From Cyathus striatus (taxonomy: Eukaryota > Basidiomycota > Agaricomycetes > Agaricales > Nidulariaceae), in NCBI GenBank assembly GCA_025738555.1, contig JAOVFP010000005.1:5394001-5458000 (forward strand): a DNA stretch of 64,000 nucleotides, given 5' to 3'. Below, piece by piece: positions 36,197 through 48,900 of this stretch. The position numbers and the translations under genes are program-made. Numbering within the stretch: position 1 is the first letter of the stretch; each line of letters begins with the position of its first letter. The notes beneath the pieces are model-generated. The model made no database searches. It was not told the DNA's origin and was given only the letters and a program-made list of their open reading frames with translations.

Positions 36197-37077
36197 TGTC
36201 GGCATTAAACCGGCTGTGAATAGGATACATTGAAGGAGCGCAGCAAACAATCATTTGTATATCTACAACCGTGTATATTGTTACAAATTATTAGGACACC
36301 GTTTATCCTTAATGAAGCTGGGAAATGAGAAGACTCTCTCAGACTCTCAGCACTCAGTACCGACTGTTTGTCAGGGTTATAGGGGCCCCGCGTGTTAAAC
36401 ATCTCTCCTAAAAGGGGAATAAATTGTCTTCACATGTTCCCAACATGTTCCTATCTCCCCAACGGTAAAACCCCTGGAGAAACAGCTAAGTATGTTGTAC
36501 AGTGTCCAGCTTCATTTGTTTGATGTATTTTTAATGCTATGCGATAAGGACTCTCACCACCTGGTTCATTACCATCATGGTGTTCAAGTTACAATTTTCT
36601 TTCACTCGTCTAATTTCGTCGGCTACACAACCTAGTGCCTCGGGGTGGGATATAAGCAATTTATTCTAACATCAGTAAGCCTCGTCATTGTCTTCGGTGC
36701 GTCGGTGGGTATCGCTTCAAAACCTGCTTATACAACTCGCAAATAGTACGTTTTCTAAGGTAGCTCATTATTGTCGTCCACATATCCAGTGAATAACAAC
36801 CGCAGCACAAACACCCACGCATGGGTATATTCCCAGGTCACCCGTGCGCCTGAAATGCTGTTTGGAACTAAACCAGGTATAAGTGGCACAAACCTAGTCA
36901 GTCACCTATATAATCTATTTTTGTTGCGCGCCTCGGGAATCTAACCCTATGTTCTATTCTTATCTCTCTTAGATTGGTATCCACTTCCACGCTATCCTCT
37001 GCATATGGTTGGCCCGAGTGGTTATAAACAGCTCGCCCTTCCATTGCGACAATCCTTGAGCTCTTCAACCACCCGCC
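36197..37077. other. Spacer upstream of amino-acid permease
   Basis: About 880 bp, no supported gene; presumably the permease promoter. Confidence 0.45.
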
Positions 37078-39622
37078 ATGAGTATCTCAGTTGCCAATGC
37101 TGCCATCTCTGAGCCAGAGAAAGGAGGACCTCTAGAGAAATCCATTTCGCAATTGGTAGACTCCGACTCAGTCTCTCATGAACTAACAATAGGACGATCT
37201 CAAATCATCTTTGAGGAGTATCTTCATTACGCCGCTATTCAAAGGTTGGAAGAAGATGGATGGACTCCAGGATCTGGAGAGCCCATCGCTCAGAAACGCG
37301 ACAATTGGTTCTCGAGGCTTTCTGATCACAAAGGCCCCAACGTGAACGTCGATATTCAAGATGCTAAGCCAAGGCCGATGACACCGGACGAGATAGAACG
37401 AGCAAACGCCTCTCGTGCTCTTCGCCTTGCCTCCTGGTCAGCAGTATTCTATCTCATCACCACGGACATTTTAGGGCCCTTCAATGCCCCTTTCGCCATT
37501 TCACAGGTCGGTTGGGTTCCAGGTGGGTAGCTGTCTGAAAGCATTCCCATGGAAAAGCTCTAATTTTGCTTCAGGTATCATACTGTATTTCTTCAGTAAG
37601 CGGGATCAGCATACCAATCATTATTAATAATGTGTTTCATACTGATATTCATCTTATTAAAGTGGGCGTGATTGCGCTCTATACAGGTCTAATTCTCTGG
37701 AGACTGTTCATTCGATTGGATTCTCTTCGATACCCCCTAAAGACCTACTCAGATATAGCGGAACGAATTTTTGGTCGATGGGCGCGCCATGTCTGTACCG
37801 TCCTTCAAAGCATCCAGCTATTGGTTAACGTAAGTGTTAACTTTATTTCGAGAGACACCTTACTTAATGTTACCCAAATTTAGGTTGGAACCATCTGTCT
37901 GAGCAATGGCCAGGCACTCTCACAAATGTCTAAAGGAAAGGTGCGTTCCGCTGCCTTTTCCGGGAAAGAATTGCCGATTCATGACTGGTGTTAAGCTTTG
38001 TTTTTCTGTTTGCATCGTAATATGGGCCTTTCTGGGTATGTTTATCGGGCAAATCAGAACTTTGAAGGTGAATTATAATTCAACTCCAACGAGATTTTTG
38101 TATTCATTGTAGTAGAACTATGGTTGGCTTGCCAATAGTGCAGTTTGGTTCGTCGTCTCATGATACTTTGGAAAATTGAATGCAAAACTCATGATATGAC
38201 GACAGGATCAACCTGTTGATCATCTTTTTGTCTATGGGCTTCGTTGCTCACAGTCCACCAAATTTTGCGGCAGCACAATCGTCGCTGGGAGTGCAACCAG
38301 GCCCTGTAGTGACGTCCAAATTTGGCCATCTTCCCCTATTTTCACAGGTACTTTAATCATAGCCATCATGGGCGATTTGTCTAACGATTTATCAGGTGAA
38401 TGGCATCATGAATATGGTTTTCGCCTACGGTGGTGCCATGATTTTCCCTGAAATGGTAGGTAGGCCTTATCTCAGTCAAGTTCCATTTTTTATGCTTCTG
38501 TAGATGGCCGAGATGAGGCGTCCAATGGACTTCTGGAAAGGAATGGTATGTGCTTCTCGACTCACCGCATAACGGTACAGTACATCAATAATTTCTGTAG
38601 GCGATGGCGCAATCTTTGATCTTCGCGGCCTATCTTCTGTACGGTTGTTTTATATACGTGAGCTTGATATTTCTGAAAGGTAGGACCATCTTAATTTAAA
38701 GATTGTTTTAGGCATTCCAAGGACAGTTCACCCTTGGTCTCGCCTACCAAGGTGTAAGCAAATTTGCTTGGCAGACTATCGGTCAGTAACATAATATTTG
38801 TCGTTGATGGACGAGCTCTGACCATATCCACTAATAGGTAATGCCCTGTCTGTGGTCACTGGGATCATCGCTGCCGGATTATATGGCAACATCGGGATCA
38901 GTATGTGTCTCTATCCAACTCGCTTCTCGGGTTGGAACTGATTTCAATGCTTACCTGTCAGAGGTCGTCTACATTAACGTAGTAGAAGACTGGTTCCATG
39001 GCCCAGCACTTATGTCGAGGAAAGGCCATGTCATATGGTTTTGTACGCTTGATTATATCCTTTCTCCTGCGTATTGTTCTTAATCTCACCAACGTGTATA
39101 GTCATGGTACTATTTTACTGGTCCCTTGGTGCGTATATCTCCAACGCACATAGCACCTTGTTATTCATTTTTAAATGCATTTTACAGCGTTCATTATTGG
39201 GTCAGCAATCCCCCAAGTTCAAACCATCACCAGTCTCATTGCCGCCATTGCTATCATGCAATTCACCTACTCTTTCCCACCCCTCCTGCGCCTCGGATAC
39301 GACGTCATTACCGATGCCATGGCCGCTGATAAGGCTTACAGGCCAGGCCAGGGTACTGGTGGTCGAGTAGATACGTGGCGCGACTGGTCCAGATGGAGAC
39401 GGGGTTTGTTTGGTGGAAGATGGTACTTTAAGTTGTTCAATTTGTGTATTGGGGTTGGAGGATTGGCTATGGCTTGCCTAGGTACGTTAGGATTTTGCTA
39501 CGCAGTGATTTCATTTGATATTTATGTGTATAGGAATGTGGGGCGCTGGAGAGTCTATTAAAAGCGTTTTCGCGAATTCAGGTGCTGTTACTTCCTTTAG
39601 TTGTAAGTCTCCTGTGGTGTAA
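37078..39622 (+). CDS. Amino-acid permease, AAAP (Aa_trans) family
   Basis: Plasma- or vacuolar-membrane amino-acid/proton symporter of the AAAP family, close in layout to fungal Mtr-type neutral amino-acid permeases. Sixteen exons, all phases consistent, give 572 residues. The 120-residue hydrophilic N-terminus ends at MTPDEIERANASRALRLASW. Transmembrane helices follow, including AVFYLITTDILGPFNAPFAI, MGVIALYTGLILWRLFIRLD, CFSVCIVIWAFLGMFIG, INLLIIFLSMGFVAHSPPN, GIMNMVFAYGGAMIFPEMMA, LIFAAYLLYGCFIYAFQGQF, TGIIAAGLYGNIGIKVVYIN, FIIGSAIPQVQTITSLIAAI and YFKLFNLCIGVGGLAMACLG. The last exon reads through a tempting GTAAGT at 39603 and ends with SFSCKSPVV. Very short exons (21-32 nt) occur at 37575-37595, 38116-38147 and 39102-39128. 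Confidence 0.88.
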
Positions 39623-40087
39623 AGAGGCTACTCCAGTAGGTGACGGGAGGAATCGATGTGGGATGAGCCGTATGGTGGGGATTTTTTTAATGTTCATGAA
39701 TTCATTCTCTCAGGTGTAACGACTTTACTACGTTGATGTAATGGTGTAATGGTCAAATTCCAGGATTGAAACGAGATGTTACATTCATCACTAAGCACGG
39801 CATCTGTTGACTCGATATACATATAAAATCGGGCCAGATAAACACGTGTAAGTGCGACTCCCTATCGTATTGCGCAAAGTAAGAAGCCGAGCAATGTATA
39901 ATGTGCCCTCATATGGGGGTACTTATACAATCTCTGTAATCATTAATTCTCGAACTATCATGTTCATTTCATCATTTATATAATCAGAGTACAAGAAGAA
40001 AAGAAGGATCGTGTGTATGAAACGCTGAAGACATTCATATATAGCATGAAGAAAAAAGGAAAGAAAAAAACCTAAATACTGTAGCAA
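39623..40087. other. 3' spacer between convergent genes
   Basis: 465 bp shared by the 3' ends of the permease and the 40 kb gene. Nothing else is seen. Confidence 0.45.
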
Positions 40088-42398
40088 TCAATAAAACATG
40101 TTCTCCCTCGGTTCTCCATCTCTCACGTCTATAACAGCCCGACTACGCTCAGCTCTATCATCAAACCATCCGTTCTGGCTTGGAGGATCTGGAACTGCAA
40201 CCCACCCGTCAGATTCTGCGATGCTCATCATCTCATCCAATGACGAAACGGACGACAATGAGGGGGAGGATGGACCCGAGAACGCCCAGGGGTCGGAATA
40301 ATGCGACAGCTCAGTAAATTCTGCCTCAGATGGTGTCTTTGAGGAAGACGCGCTCGAGATAAAAGACGACGAGAAATCCAATGTTGGGAGAACGAAAGAC
40401 TGCGCCGGGTCCATAACAGTAAGTGTCTCCGGCATGTCCATCCCCGTGGGATGACGAGTAGAAAACAGGTCTTCATCGGATACATCCGACAGTGCATCCT
40501 CAAGCTCGCCATCATCGTCCTCGCAGAATTCTTCAAGAACACACCACCCCGTTCCACTCTCTCCAATAACACTCCTCACCTCCGCAGCGGACCAGCCCAC
40601 AAACTCGACTTTAAGCACAGTGCATGCCCCATCTGTGTCCTGTGGTTGGCCTTGTCCGTACGCGGAACACTTCACACCGCGTTCCCATACATGCGCTTGG
40701 TCGAGGCGCGTGAAGAGCGTGGAAATACGCAGGGCATGTGTGGAGTGCGTTGCGTGTATGGAGGCCAGTTGTGGAAATGGGAGAAGGCGGTCAGTGTCTG
40801 TGGATGTGCTTAGAGGGAGACGGGTGGAAGGGGTAGGTGCGAGAGGGATAAGAAGGAAGGTAGTTACGGGTGCGACAGGAGTGGTGGGGAAGTAGTGTTC
40901 CATCTCCTCGGAGGTAAGCTCTGCAGATTGAACGTTGGAATCCTCAATGATACTCTTGATGATGTTGGAATCCTTAGGCTTAAGCATCTCTTTTCCATTC
41001 TTGTTCTCAGCATTTCCTTTGAGCATCGCTCTCTTCATCTTCTCCTGCTCCTTCCTCATCTTCTGATCCCATTCAAAATCAGCCTCGCTTAGTGCCCTCC
41101 CGATTACAGGTACATTCTCGACGAGATCCTGGAATAAGGGACGAGAGGAAGAAAAGTTCCTTGCTGTTCCAAGTCCTACTTGTGCTACTGTACGCGGCAC
41201 GACATGGGGAGCACGAATCTTCTCTCGTTGAAGCACTCTCTTGTATTTGCATCCACAAAATTACGTGGATTGTCTTTTGAAGGTGGTTGGAGAGCAGTAC
41301 GTTTCTGGGCTGCACTGAATACTCAAAAATGCGAAGAATAAGAACCGGAGCATTGCATATTTGCTTAAAGAAGTGCGCCGGGCCCTGGAAGGAAAATATC
41401 ACCTAAAAAGTCCAGTGAGTGAGAATGTGATCTCTCCACTGTGTTTTATGATCTAGGCGGAGGGGCAGCACTCTACGCACTTCAAAAGTCTTCGTTATCC
41501 CTGTCGTCTCGTATGACAGTTATGGGCCGCCGTCAAGATTTTCAACTTCGTATCTCATGTTGGAAGCCAAACATGAGCGATATGATGGCTAATATCAAGA
41601 TTATGTTCCAAAACGTCTCCAGTAATCAGACAGTCATGGTGATTCTCCTCGCAAACATGCATCGATCCGACCTCGAAGCACATTGAATATCATTCCTGTT
41701 CCACTATAACACCCAAACGTAGTCCACATTCCTATGACATCCTCTAGTATATCAAATCTAAGCAAGTACATTGTTTCTAATCGTACTTAATATAATAATT
41801 GTATGCGATCTCTCATAATTGCTTCGAAATCCTGCCCAGCCCTTGCAGCTATGTAGCTTAGTGCCGACTGCCGAGCTTGATCAAATTTTGATGAGTTTTC
41901 ACCTGCCGTTCAAGTACCGCTACCATCCGAATAGTGTCGCGTGGCAGCATGGTACGTCCAAGATCGGTGGATCTGGCACCTCTTGGCACGAGGAAGGAAG
42001 TAGCTGCGCGCTCCGGATTGAAGTGCAAGGCGCGTGGGGAGCGAGAAGCCCTGCTGGATGGTTTGTCTGTGCAATGCACTAGTGTGCATCAGTGAGCGAG
42101 AGCCAGCATGAGATGGGATGGCGGAAGGGACACGAAGTCCTGGGGCTGCGAGTTGTGCGAATACGCTGGAGAGGAAGTTGCGTGAATGAGTGAAGAGTTT
42201 GTGAGCTGTGGATGCGGGTGCGGAAGATCGCGGAGCGGATTGGGATGCTTGTTTGATGAAGGCAGGGATGTGTATGGACCTAGTGCTGGTTCCTCCTCCT
42301 GGAGGATGTAAGCCTGGCCCGTTGGAATGGGCAAGGAGGTTGGAGGCTTTGCGAGTTGTAGCTCGCAAGCCTGTCGCTCCTTGAGATGCGAGAGGCAT
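40088..42398 (-). CDS. Mitochondrial-targeted protein of unknown function, apparently interrupted by about 0.8 kb
   Basis: Two minus-strand coding blocks look like one gene. Block 1 (42398 to about 41987) starts MPLASQGATGLRATTRKASN and is Arg/Ser/Ala-rich, a long mitochondrial presequence, reaching GARSYFLPRA. Block 2 (41216-40088) has no start codon of its own (its frame opens with GTG) and begins RAPHVVPRTVAQVGLGTARN, then FSSSRPLFQDLVENVPVIGR, a basic helix (FEWDQKMRKEQEKMKRAML), an acidic middle and a Ser-rich C-terminus ending DGWVAVPDPPSQNGWFDD. Joining at the shared hexamer TCGTGC gives a smooth reading FLPRAPHVVPRTVAQVG. I know no named domain. The 775-bp stretch between the blocks could be an unusually long intron or an insertion. 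If the blocks are separate, block 1 alone is a 162-residue ORF ending at 41910. Confidence 0.55.
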
Positions 42399-42746
42399 CT
42401 CTTAGTGATTAAAGTAGCCTTTGAGCAGTTCCGTCTGCGAGAGGAAGAAGTGGGGTGAAATGAAGAAGGAACCTGGAAGGACCAGGAAATTGAATGGAGA
42501 GTTTTATTGGATCCAAGTTGTTTGCTATTGGAGTAATCGAACCCTAACCATGCCGACTACTCTACGCGTTCGTGCCGTGTGGCTGTGTTGCTGGGTTAAC
42601 GTACGCACATGATTGAAACGAATCACCTGTGTCTAATATTAATAGTACAGTAACACTGGTAATACAGTATATTACCTGAGGTCTTCATTCAGCTAATAAT
42701 GAACGAATAGTAGAATGTAAAATTCACAGAAAACCCAAGTTGCCAC
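42399..42746. other. Spacer upstream of the 40 kb gene
   Basis: Promoter region of the 40-42 kb gene and 3' flank of POP7. No gene seen. Confidence 0.45.
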
Positions 42747-43519
42747 TCATAGCATATCCATCATCTCCTGCTCTGGTTCCTCGTACACAATCGCCTCTGC
42801 CCCCTTCTCTTTTCCCTTGTCTTTCCTCTTCCCTGTCTGAGCATCATTCCCCTTCTTCTGTCCACCACCAGCCCTCTTCGCAGGCCCACTCTTGTCGCCC
42901 TCAAACTCGCCATCTCCAATCTTCATGATAATCAGCAAAGTCGACTTTGACCGCGTTCGATACGTGATATCCTCATCTTCATCTTCGGGAATCACTTCAT
43001 CAGTCGCGTCTTGCGTACCTGTTGTTATTTCCAGGTGGATCTCATCTCGCGAGAAGGGCAAGATGGGCGGCAAGGCGCAGGAAAGTTGTATAAGGAGGGG
43101 AATGGCTGCACCCATGGCGCTCAAATGAAGGGTTTTATAACTATGCGAAAGTAAATCTTCACGTCGAATAGGGGGTATTCACAAACGTACCCATCCTTTA
43201 GAATGATATCTTTACATCGTCGCATATATGCGGCCAACTTGGTTTTACGCGTTATACAAATGAAATTCTTTCCCTCTTTGTGAGAGCTGCGAGGACCGGT
43301 CGCGTTCACTGAAGTCGGCACCGTCGGCCATGGCCTCGAAGGAGTAAGTTTATTGATTTTCGGCCTCTTGGTCGCGTTTGTCACTGGCGTGGGCTTGCTT
43401 TGTTTTTCGACATTCAAGCTAGAGGGTGCAGGTGCGGTGGCGAGGAGCTTAGTTGGTCTGTCCTGCGGGGGCTCGCCATCAATGACCTGGTCTATTTTTC
43501 GTTTCTTTGCAGTGCTCAT
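42747..43519 (-). CDS. POP7: RNase P/MRP subunit Pop7 (Rpp20, Alba-like)
   Basis: Alba-superfamily RNA-binding subunit shared by RNase P and RNase MRP; it pairs with Pop6/Rpp25 in the nucleus. Exons 43519-43191 and 43140-42747 encode 240 residues. The N-terminal 70 residues are basic and disordered (MSTAKKRKIDQVIDGEPPQD). The Alba core is FICITRKTKLAAYMRRCKDI, ILKDGYKTLHLSAMGAAIPL, LIQLSCALPP and TRSKSTLLIIMK. The C-terminus is Lys/Gly-rich (GGGQKKGNDAQTGKRKDKG). The junction GG|T at the intron (43190-43141, GTACGT donor) restores the invariant K-D-G-Y turn. It is divergent from eRF1. Confidence 0.85.
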
Positions 43520-43733
43520 GGCGGTGCGGCAGCGAATGAGTCAAGTGAGATCGGGGTCACGGTGGGATGCAATTGAGAAGGTACACAAGGACAAACAAAG
43601 AAAAGAGAGGTGCGATTTGCATCTGAATCTGATCTCTTCCCCATTCCACTCGCATCTCATTTTCTACCTCTGATTGTTTCTAGTCTTCTGTGCTCAGCTT
43701 TAGTTCTATAGCGGCCATAAGACTATTCCAGTC
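43520..43733. promoter_or_regulatory. Bidirectional promoter between POP7 and eRF1
   Basis: 214 bp between divergent start codons of an RNA-processing gene and a translation-termination gene. It contains a pyrimidine-rich stretch (about 43620-43675) before the eRF1 ATG. Confidence 0.5.
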
Positions 43734-45287
43734 ATGTCTCAGCCAGACGCTGCAGAACAAAACATCCAGATGTGGAAGGTCAAGAAGCTCATCAAGAGCC
43801 TTGACTCGGCCAGAGGGTACGTCCTCACTCAATTCTCTCCTATCTTGTCTCAGTAACCTTTCTTTTTCTCCAGAGCTGGCACTTCCATGATCAGCTTGAT
43901 TCTTCCTCCAAAGGTTCGTTACCATCGCTTTTCGATTCCATCCCTGTCACTTATTTTTCCTCTTTTTCACAGGATCAAATCTCCCGCGCTTCAGCCATGT
44001 TGACGCAGGAGTACGGTACGGCTTCCAACATCAAATCCCGAGTCAATCGTCTCTCGGTGCTTGCTGCCATTACCAGTACTCAGCAAAGGCTGAAATTGTA
44101 TAACAGAGTTCCTCCTAACGGTCTCGTTCTCTTCGTCGGTACCATTCTCACCGACGAAGGAAAGGAGAAAAAGGTCTCTTTCGACTTTGAGCCCCACAAG
44201 CCCATTAACACGTAAGTTCTCAGACTTCTGTACTATTTTTCTACCTTGCATTTTTACTTAATCGATCTATTCAGATCTCTCTATCTTTGCGACAACAAAT
44301 TCCACACCGAAGCCCTCTCCGAACTCCTCGAATCGGACTCCCGCTTCGGTTTCATCGTTATGGATGGTAACGGTACTCTTTTTGGTACTCTTGCCGGAAA
44401 CACTCGTGAAGTTATTCACAAGTTCACCGTCGATCTTCCAAAGAAGCACGGTCGTGGTGGACAGTCTGCCCTTCGTTTCTCTCGTTTGCGTGATGAAAAG
44501 CGTCACAATTACGTTCGCAAGGTCGCCGAACTGGCTGTGCAGCACTACATTACCAACGATAAGGTTAACGTAACCGGTCTTGTTCTTGCTGGTAGCGCCG
44601 ACTTCAAGACCGAGCTGAGTCAGAGTGACATGTTCGATCCCAGGTTGGTGGCGAAAATTATTAAAGTTGTTGACGTCAGCTACGGTGGAGAAAATGGCTT
44701 CAACCAGGTTAGCTCACACGACGTCATGCACAACTTTTTTTTTCTCATGTAAATCTTTTTAGGCCATAGAACTTGCCGCCGAATCTCTTGCGAATGTTAA
44801 ATTCGTGCAGGAGAAGAAGCTCATTCAGAAATACTTTGATGAGATCAGTCAGGATACTGGTAAATACTGCTTTGGTATCGACGATACTCTCAAGGCTCTT
44901 GAACTCGGCGCTGCTGAGACCCTCATCGTTTGGGAAAACCTTGACATCACTCGCTACGTTCTTCGAAATGCTGCCGGGGAGGAAATTATCGTTCACGCAA
45001 ACAAGGAACAAGAAAAGGATCGTGAAAAGTTCCTTGACAAGTCTACTGGTCTCGAGATGGAGACTGCCGCCGACCCTCAGCCGCTTCTCGAGTGGTTTGC
45101 CGAGAAGTACAAGGACTTCGGTGCGAACCTTGAGTTTGTAACCAACCGCTCGCAAGAGGGTGCTCAGTTCGTGAAGGGCTTTGGTGGTATTGGTGGATTG
45201 TTGAGGTACAAGGTAGACTTTACCACCCTGGGACCGGAGGAGGATGAAGACGAGTTCTACTCGGATGACGATGCCAATGGTATCTGA
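43734..45287 (+). CDS. SUP45: Translation termination factor eRF1
   Basis: Class-I release factor that reads all three stop codons and triggers peptidyl-tRNA hydrolysis with eRF3. Exons 43734-43816, 43874-43913, 43973-44211, 44275-44707 and 44763-45287 encode 439 residues, the usual length. Diagnostic motifs: TASNIKS (stop-codon decoding), YLCDNKF (the Y-x-C-x-x-x-F motif), GRGGQS (catalytic GGQ loop), and the C-terminal eRF3-binding domain with [18 protein letters not shown] and an acidic tail ([16 protein letters not shown]). A very strongly conserved protein with no disruption. Confidence 0.97.
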
Positions 45288-45980
45288 CGGTACTGCAGGC
45301 TCTTCGGAGCCCCGCCGCTACACGAGGGCTGGACAGGCGGGGCGGAGGGAATGTGTGTGGATGTGTGCGTGAAGGCGGAAATCGTTGATGGTGATAGCGG
45401 AGAGATCATGTTTGGAGATCACGGAGACGGAGATGTCTGGAAAATTAACGAAATATGTGATGATGGAAAATCGATTGTGGATGCAACTACTTCCATGCTG
45501 GTTCGCGGTGAGGGCGTTGTTATTGTGAAGAACGCCGACATCCTGGTATCAGTTAAAAGAACGTTGTCGTCGCCTTCGTGTTCAAGAACAAAGAGGCTTT
45601 GGAGAATTAATTTCGCGTTCTGCTGCTTTTGTAAGGTGTGTACCGTTTCTGCTTTACATCGATAGTGTGCTGGACTCGTGCTGATTATCGATGCGGCTTA
45701 CAGGAAAATAGAAGCCCGCTTACATTCCGAGACTTTGGACAACGTTGCCACCGCTTGTAATTCATTGTCACAGTAATGTCTTCGTCATCGTTGTACTGTT
45801 TTATTTTTTTCTCTTGCTGTTGTACTCGTAATGCAATGGATCGTACGGATTTTCACATGGATTACAGTTGCAATTATTCAGTTCATGCTGTTTTCAAGTT
45901 ATCGTCCAATATATAAGCAATAGTGGATAACAACATAACACTTAGAGGTATAAATAAGTACATGAAAGTTAAATTTCTGT
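45288..45980. other. 3' spacer between convergent eRF1 and the amidohydrolase
   Basis: About 690 bp. An open frame at 45351-45665 shows no family and lies in the probable eRF1 3' UTR. Confidence 0.45.
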
Positions 45981-48900
45981 TCAATCAGCATTGAGTGGAG
46001 GTAATTGTTGCTTCCTTCCTTTCACAGGCCACACTTCTTCCATTGTAGAAGCATTCCAAATTCTGCCACCACGCACAACATATTTGATATTGCGAGTTTG
46101 CTTGATATCTCCCTCGAGTAAGTCGACGTCCGCGGGGTAGATGAGATAGTCTGCGAGCTTTCCTGGTGCTAACGAGCCAAGAGAGGGAAATATGCCCAGC
46201 GTCTTTGCTCCTGAAGCGGTCGCTGCTTGAAGAACCTACGTAGAAAGGTGTAAATGACTAAAGATGCTACGGTATTGTGTCTACTGACCTGATAGTTACC
46301 CAAGCCACCAGCCTTCGTGAAAGACATCTCAGCATGATAATTAACACCCAGGGGTGGTTCGCCATGAGCACCAATATTAGCAAGCAAGCCTTTTTCTACC
46401 ATTTTGGCAACAGAGGCAGAGGTGTTGAATAATGCGTATGCTAGTAGCACAGTGAGTGTAATGTTAAGTTGAAAAATGGCGTAGACTTACAATTTACGGG
46501 CCTGGAAGTTGACTCTGAGAAGAACTCGAGTATATCGTGCTTGACAAATTGTCTCAACCTGTTGATGCGTTAGAATGTCGCTTTATTGTTGGTATATCGG
46601 TACCTACTTAGGATCGTTAGAGATATCTTCGGTTGCCCATACAAGTTGTTCACCCCAAGCACCGCCGTAATTGACAATGTGAGTGGGAGTTGACCCAGTG
46701 CCACTCAACGCGAACAAGGTGAGGACGTCTTCATACAGTGTAGGCACGGGAAGAGCATGTTCCACAGTGGTCATTCCTACAAAAATACGCTATCAGTTGG
46801 AATGTACGCGGGTGTTTTCTGTTGCTTTATACCATCGATGATATAGGTCAAATCCCAATCATAGTTCATCCCTCCCTCTGGAACGCATAGCATGCTTAAG
46901 TTCCTGGCAGCAAGGAGAAGTCTCTGTCTCGATGCTCTACAGAAATTTAAGTGAATAGTTGTACAACCACAGTTTGTATAAGTAAACGTACCGTGAAGGG
47001 AGATTATAGTTCTTGTAAGAAATACTTGCGGGACCGCCCTCTGCCTTAATGCGAATAAGTGCAGAATATGCCTCATCGATATCAACGATGTCCTGGTGCA
47101 AGCCAGGCTCGCCACCTCCATATATGACGTCACCGACAGTAAAGATGCGAGGACCAATCATCTGGCCATTTTCGACACGACTCCTCTCGACAAAGCCAGT
47201 CACAGTATCTGCGCTTGGACTAGCGCAAAGATAGCATTTAGAACAATTTGTGACGAGGAATAAGTAGACATACTTGTGTAACGTTGTAACACCATAAGCA
47301 AGGAAAGCCTCCATTTCCCAAGATTTAGTAGGATAACGATGTGCGAACCCTTCCCAGTGGGCATGTACATCAATGAGACCAGGAACAACGAATCCTGTGA
47401 GCATCTATCAGACTAAAAGCAACACATTTGAGCAATATGCGCATACCTCCTTCCGCGTTGATGACAGTAGCACCTGTTGGAACAACAAATTCACCAATAG
47501 AATGAATGGAATCTATAAGGCCGTTTTGGGTGACCAGAACTGCACTGTGAACAAGATCCTTCTCAATAGAGCCTGTTTCCATAGTCAAAAGAGTAGCGTT
47601 CATGATAATCACAAGATTGTTGTTGCTCTCGACTTTCAGCCAGTCTTTATGTGAGTGCGCCTCTTTTGCAGCTTCATTCTTCAGGCGTGCAATGTCAGTA
47701 GGGTGTTCGACGACAACCTCCTGGAATTCAACCAGTTCCTTAACGCAAGATATACCAAATGTATCGTGATCATGTCTGATAGCAGATTCGCACTTTTTGA
47801 GGTTGGAGACTTCCAGAGAGTGTAAATAAGGACCTACGCAGAAACAATTAGCGACAAGATCGAGTTTACAGCCGAGGATGCATTACTTACCAAGGAGCCA
47901 GAATAGTTTTTTTCCATTCCTGGCCCAAGTTACGTCGTGACCACCATCTAAGCTCAACCGTACCAGACCCTTCGAAGCATTCGCAGGCTTAGACCAGAGC
48001 TCTCCTCCGGCATAAGCAAGATATACGTGGAAAAAGTCTACGAAAGCTACGCTTTGCTTGCCCTGTACAATACCGTGATTGCAACGTTGCCAATCATAAA
48101 CTGGATTGACGGAAACTTCGGCAGACATTTTACCACTCGAAATGGTTTGATGCTTGTATTTACCAAACTTGTCGGCATGTTTGTCGAATTCAATCACGAA
48201 GGATCGTGTCGACTGTTCAACAAGTAGCTTCTTGTTCTTTTCCAAGAAGCGAAGGCTAACACGATCGTCGACATCGATTTCGGAAGGAATAAAGCGAATG
48301 TTGTTGATAGTAAGTGAATGCTCTTCGAGAGAACCAGTTGAGGAGGGGAGCGTAATATCTCCAATATAAAGTCCTGCTCCGGCTGTTGCAACGATATTCC
48401 CGGACATGTAGTCCCCGGCTGACTTTATGAAAGCAATTTGCCTCCGTGCGCTATCACATTCGCATAGGACTGGAGAGAAATAGCGACCTAATGGAAGTCC
48501 CTTGATCTCGTACGCAACTCCAGATGAAATATTAGCGAGCTCAAAGCTGCTGAATTTGGTGTCGGACCAACGGGCGTGAATGACAAGATCACTGGCACCA
48601 TGAATAAAGGAAGGAGAATAGTAAGGAGCATTCTCATGTCGAACAGGGACTTTAGATGCTCCCTTCTTGCCAACCTCTTGTAAGTAGGTTACGCCGGCGG
48701 CTTGGAACACAACTTTCTTGCCTTTGTCGTCAACTCTCAACTCTTTGAATGCACGGACACGTTGCGTATCCTGAGTTTCCAACCCAACAATGTCTGCTCC
48801 TCCTTTCAATGTCTTAGCAAGTCGTTTCTTAATATGTGCCGTGAACTTGATGGGGGTAGGAGAGTCGGTAGATGACGCTTCCTTCTCTCCATCATGATTG

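Noticed and set aside
39603..39622. Extra splice donor GTAAGT at the end of the amino-acid permease
   Set aside because: The frame reaches a stop 17 bases later with a family-like ending, and no good downstream exon was seen.
41217..41985. Classic TIR DNA transposon in the split gene
   Set aside because: The termini (ATCTTCTC and CACCTCTTG) are not inverted repeats, so no superfamily can be assigned.
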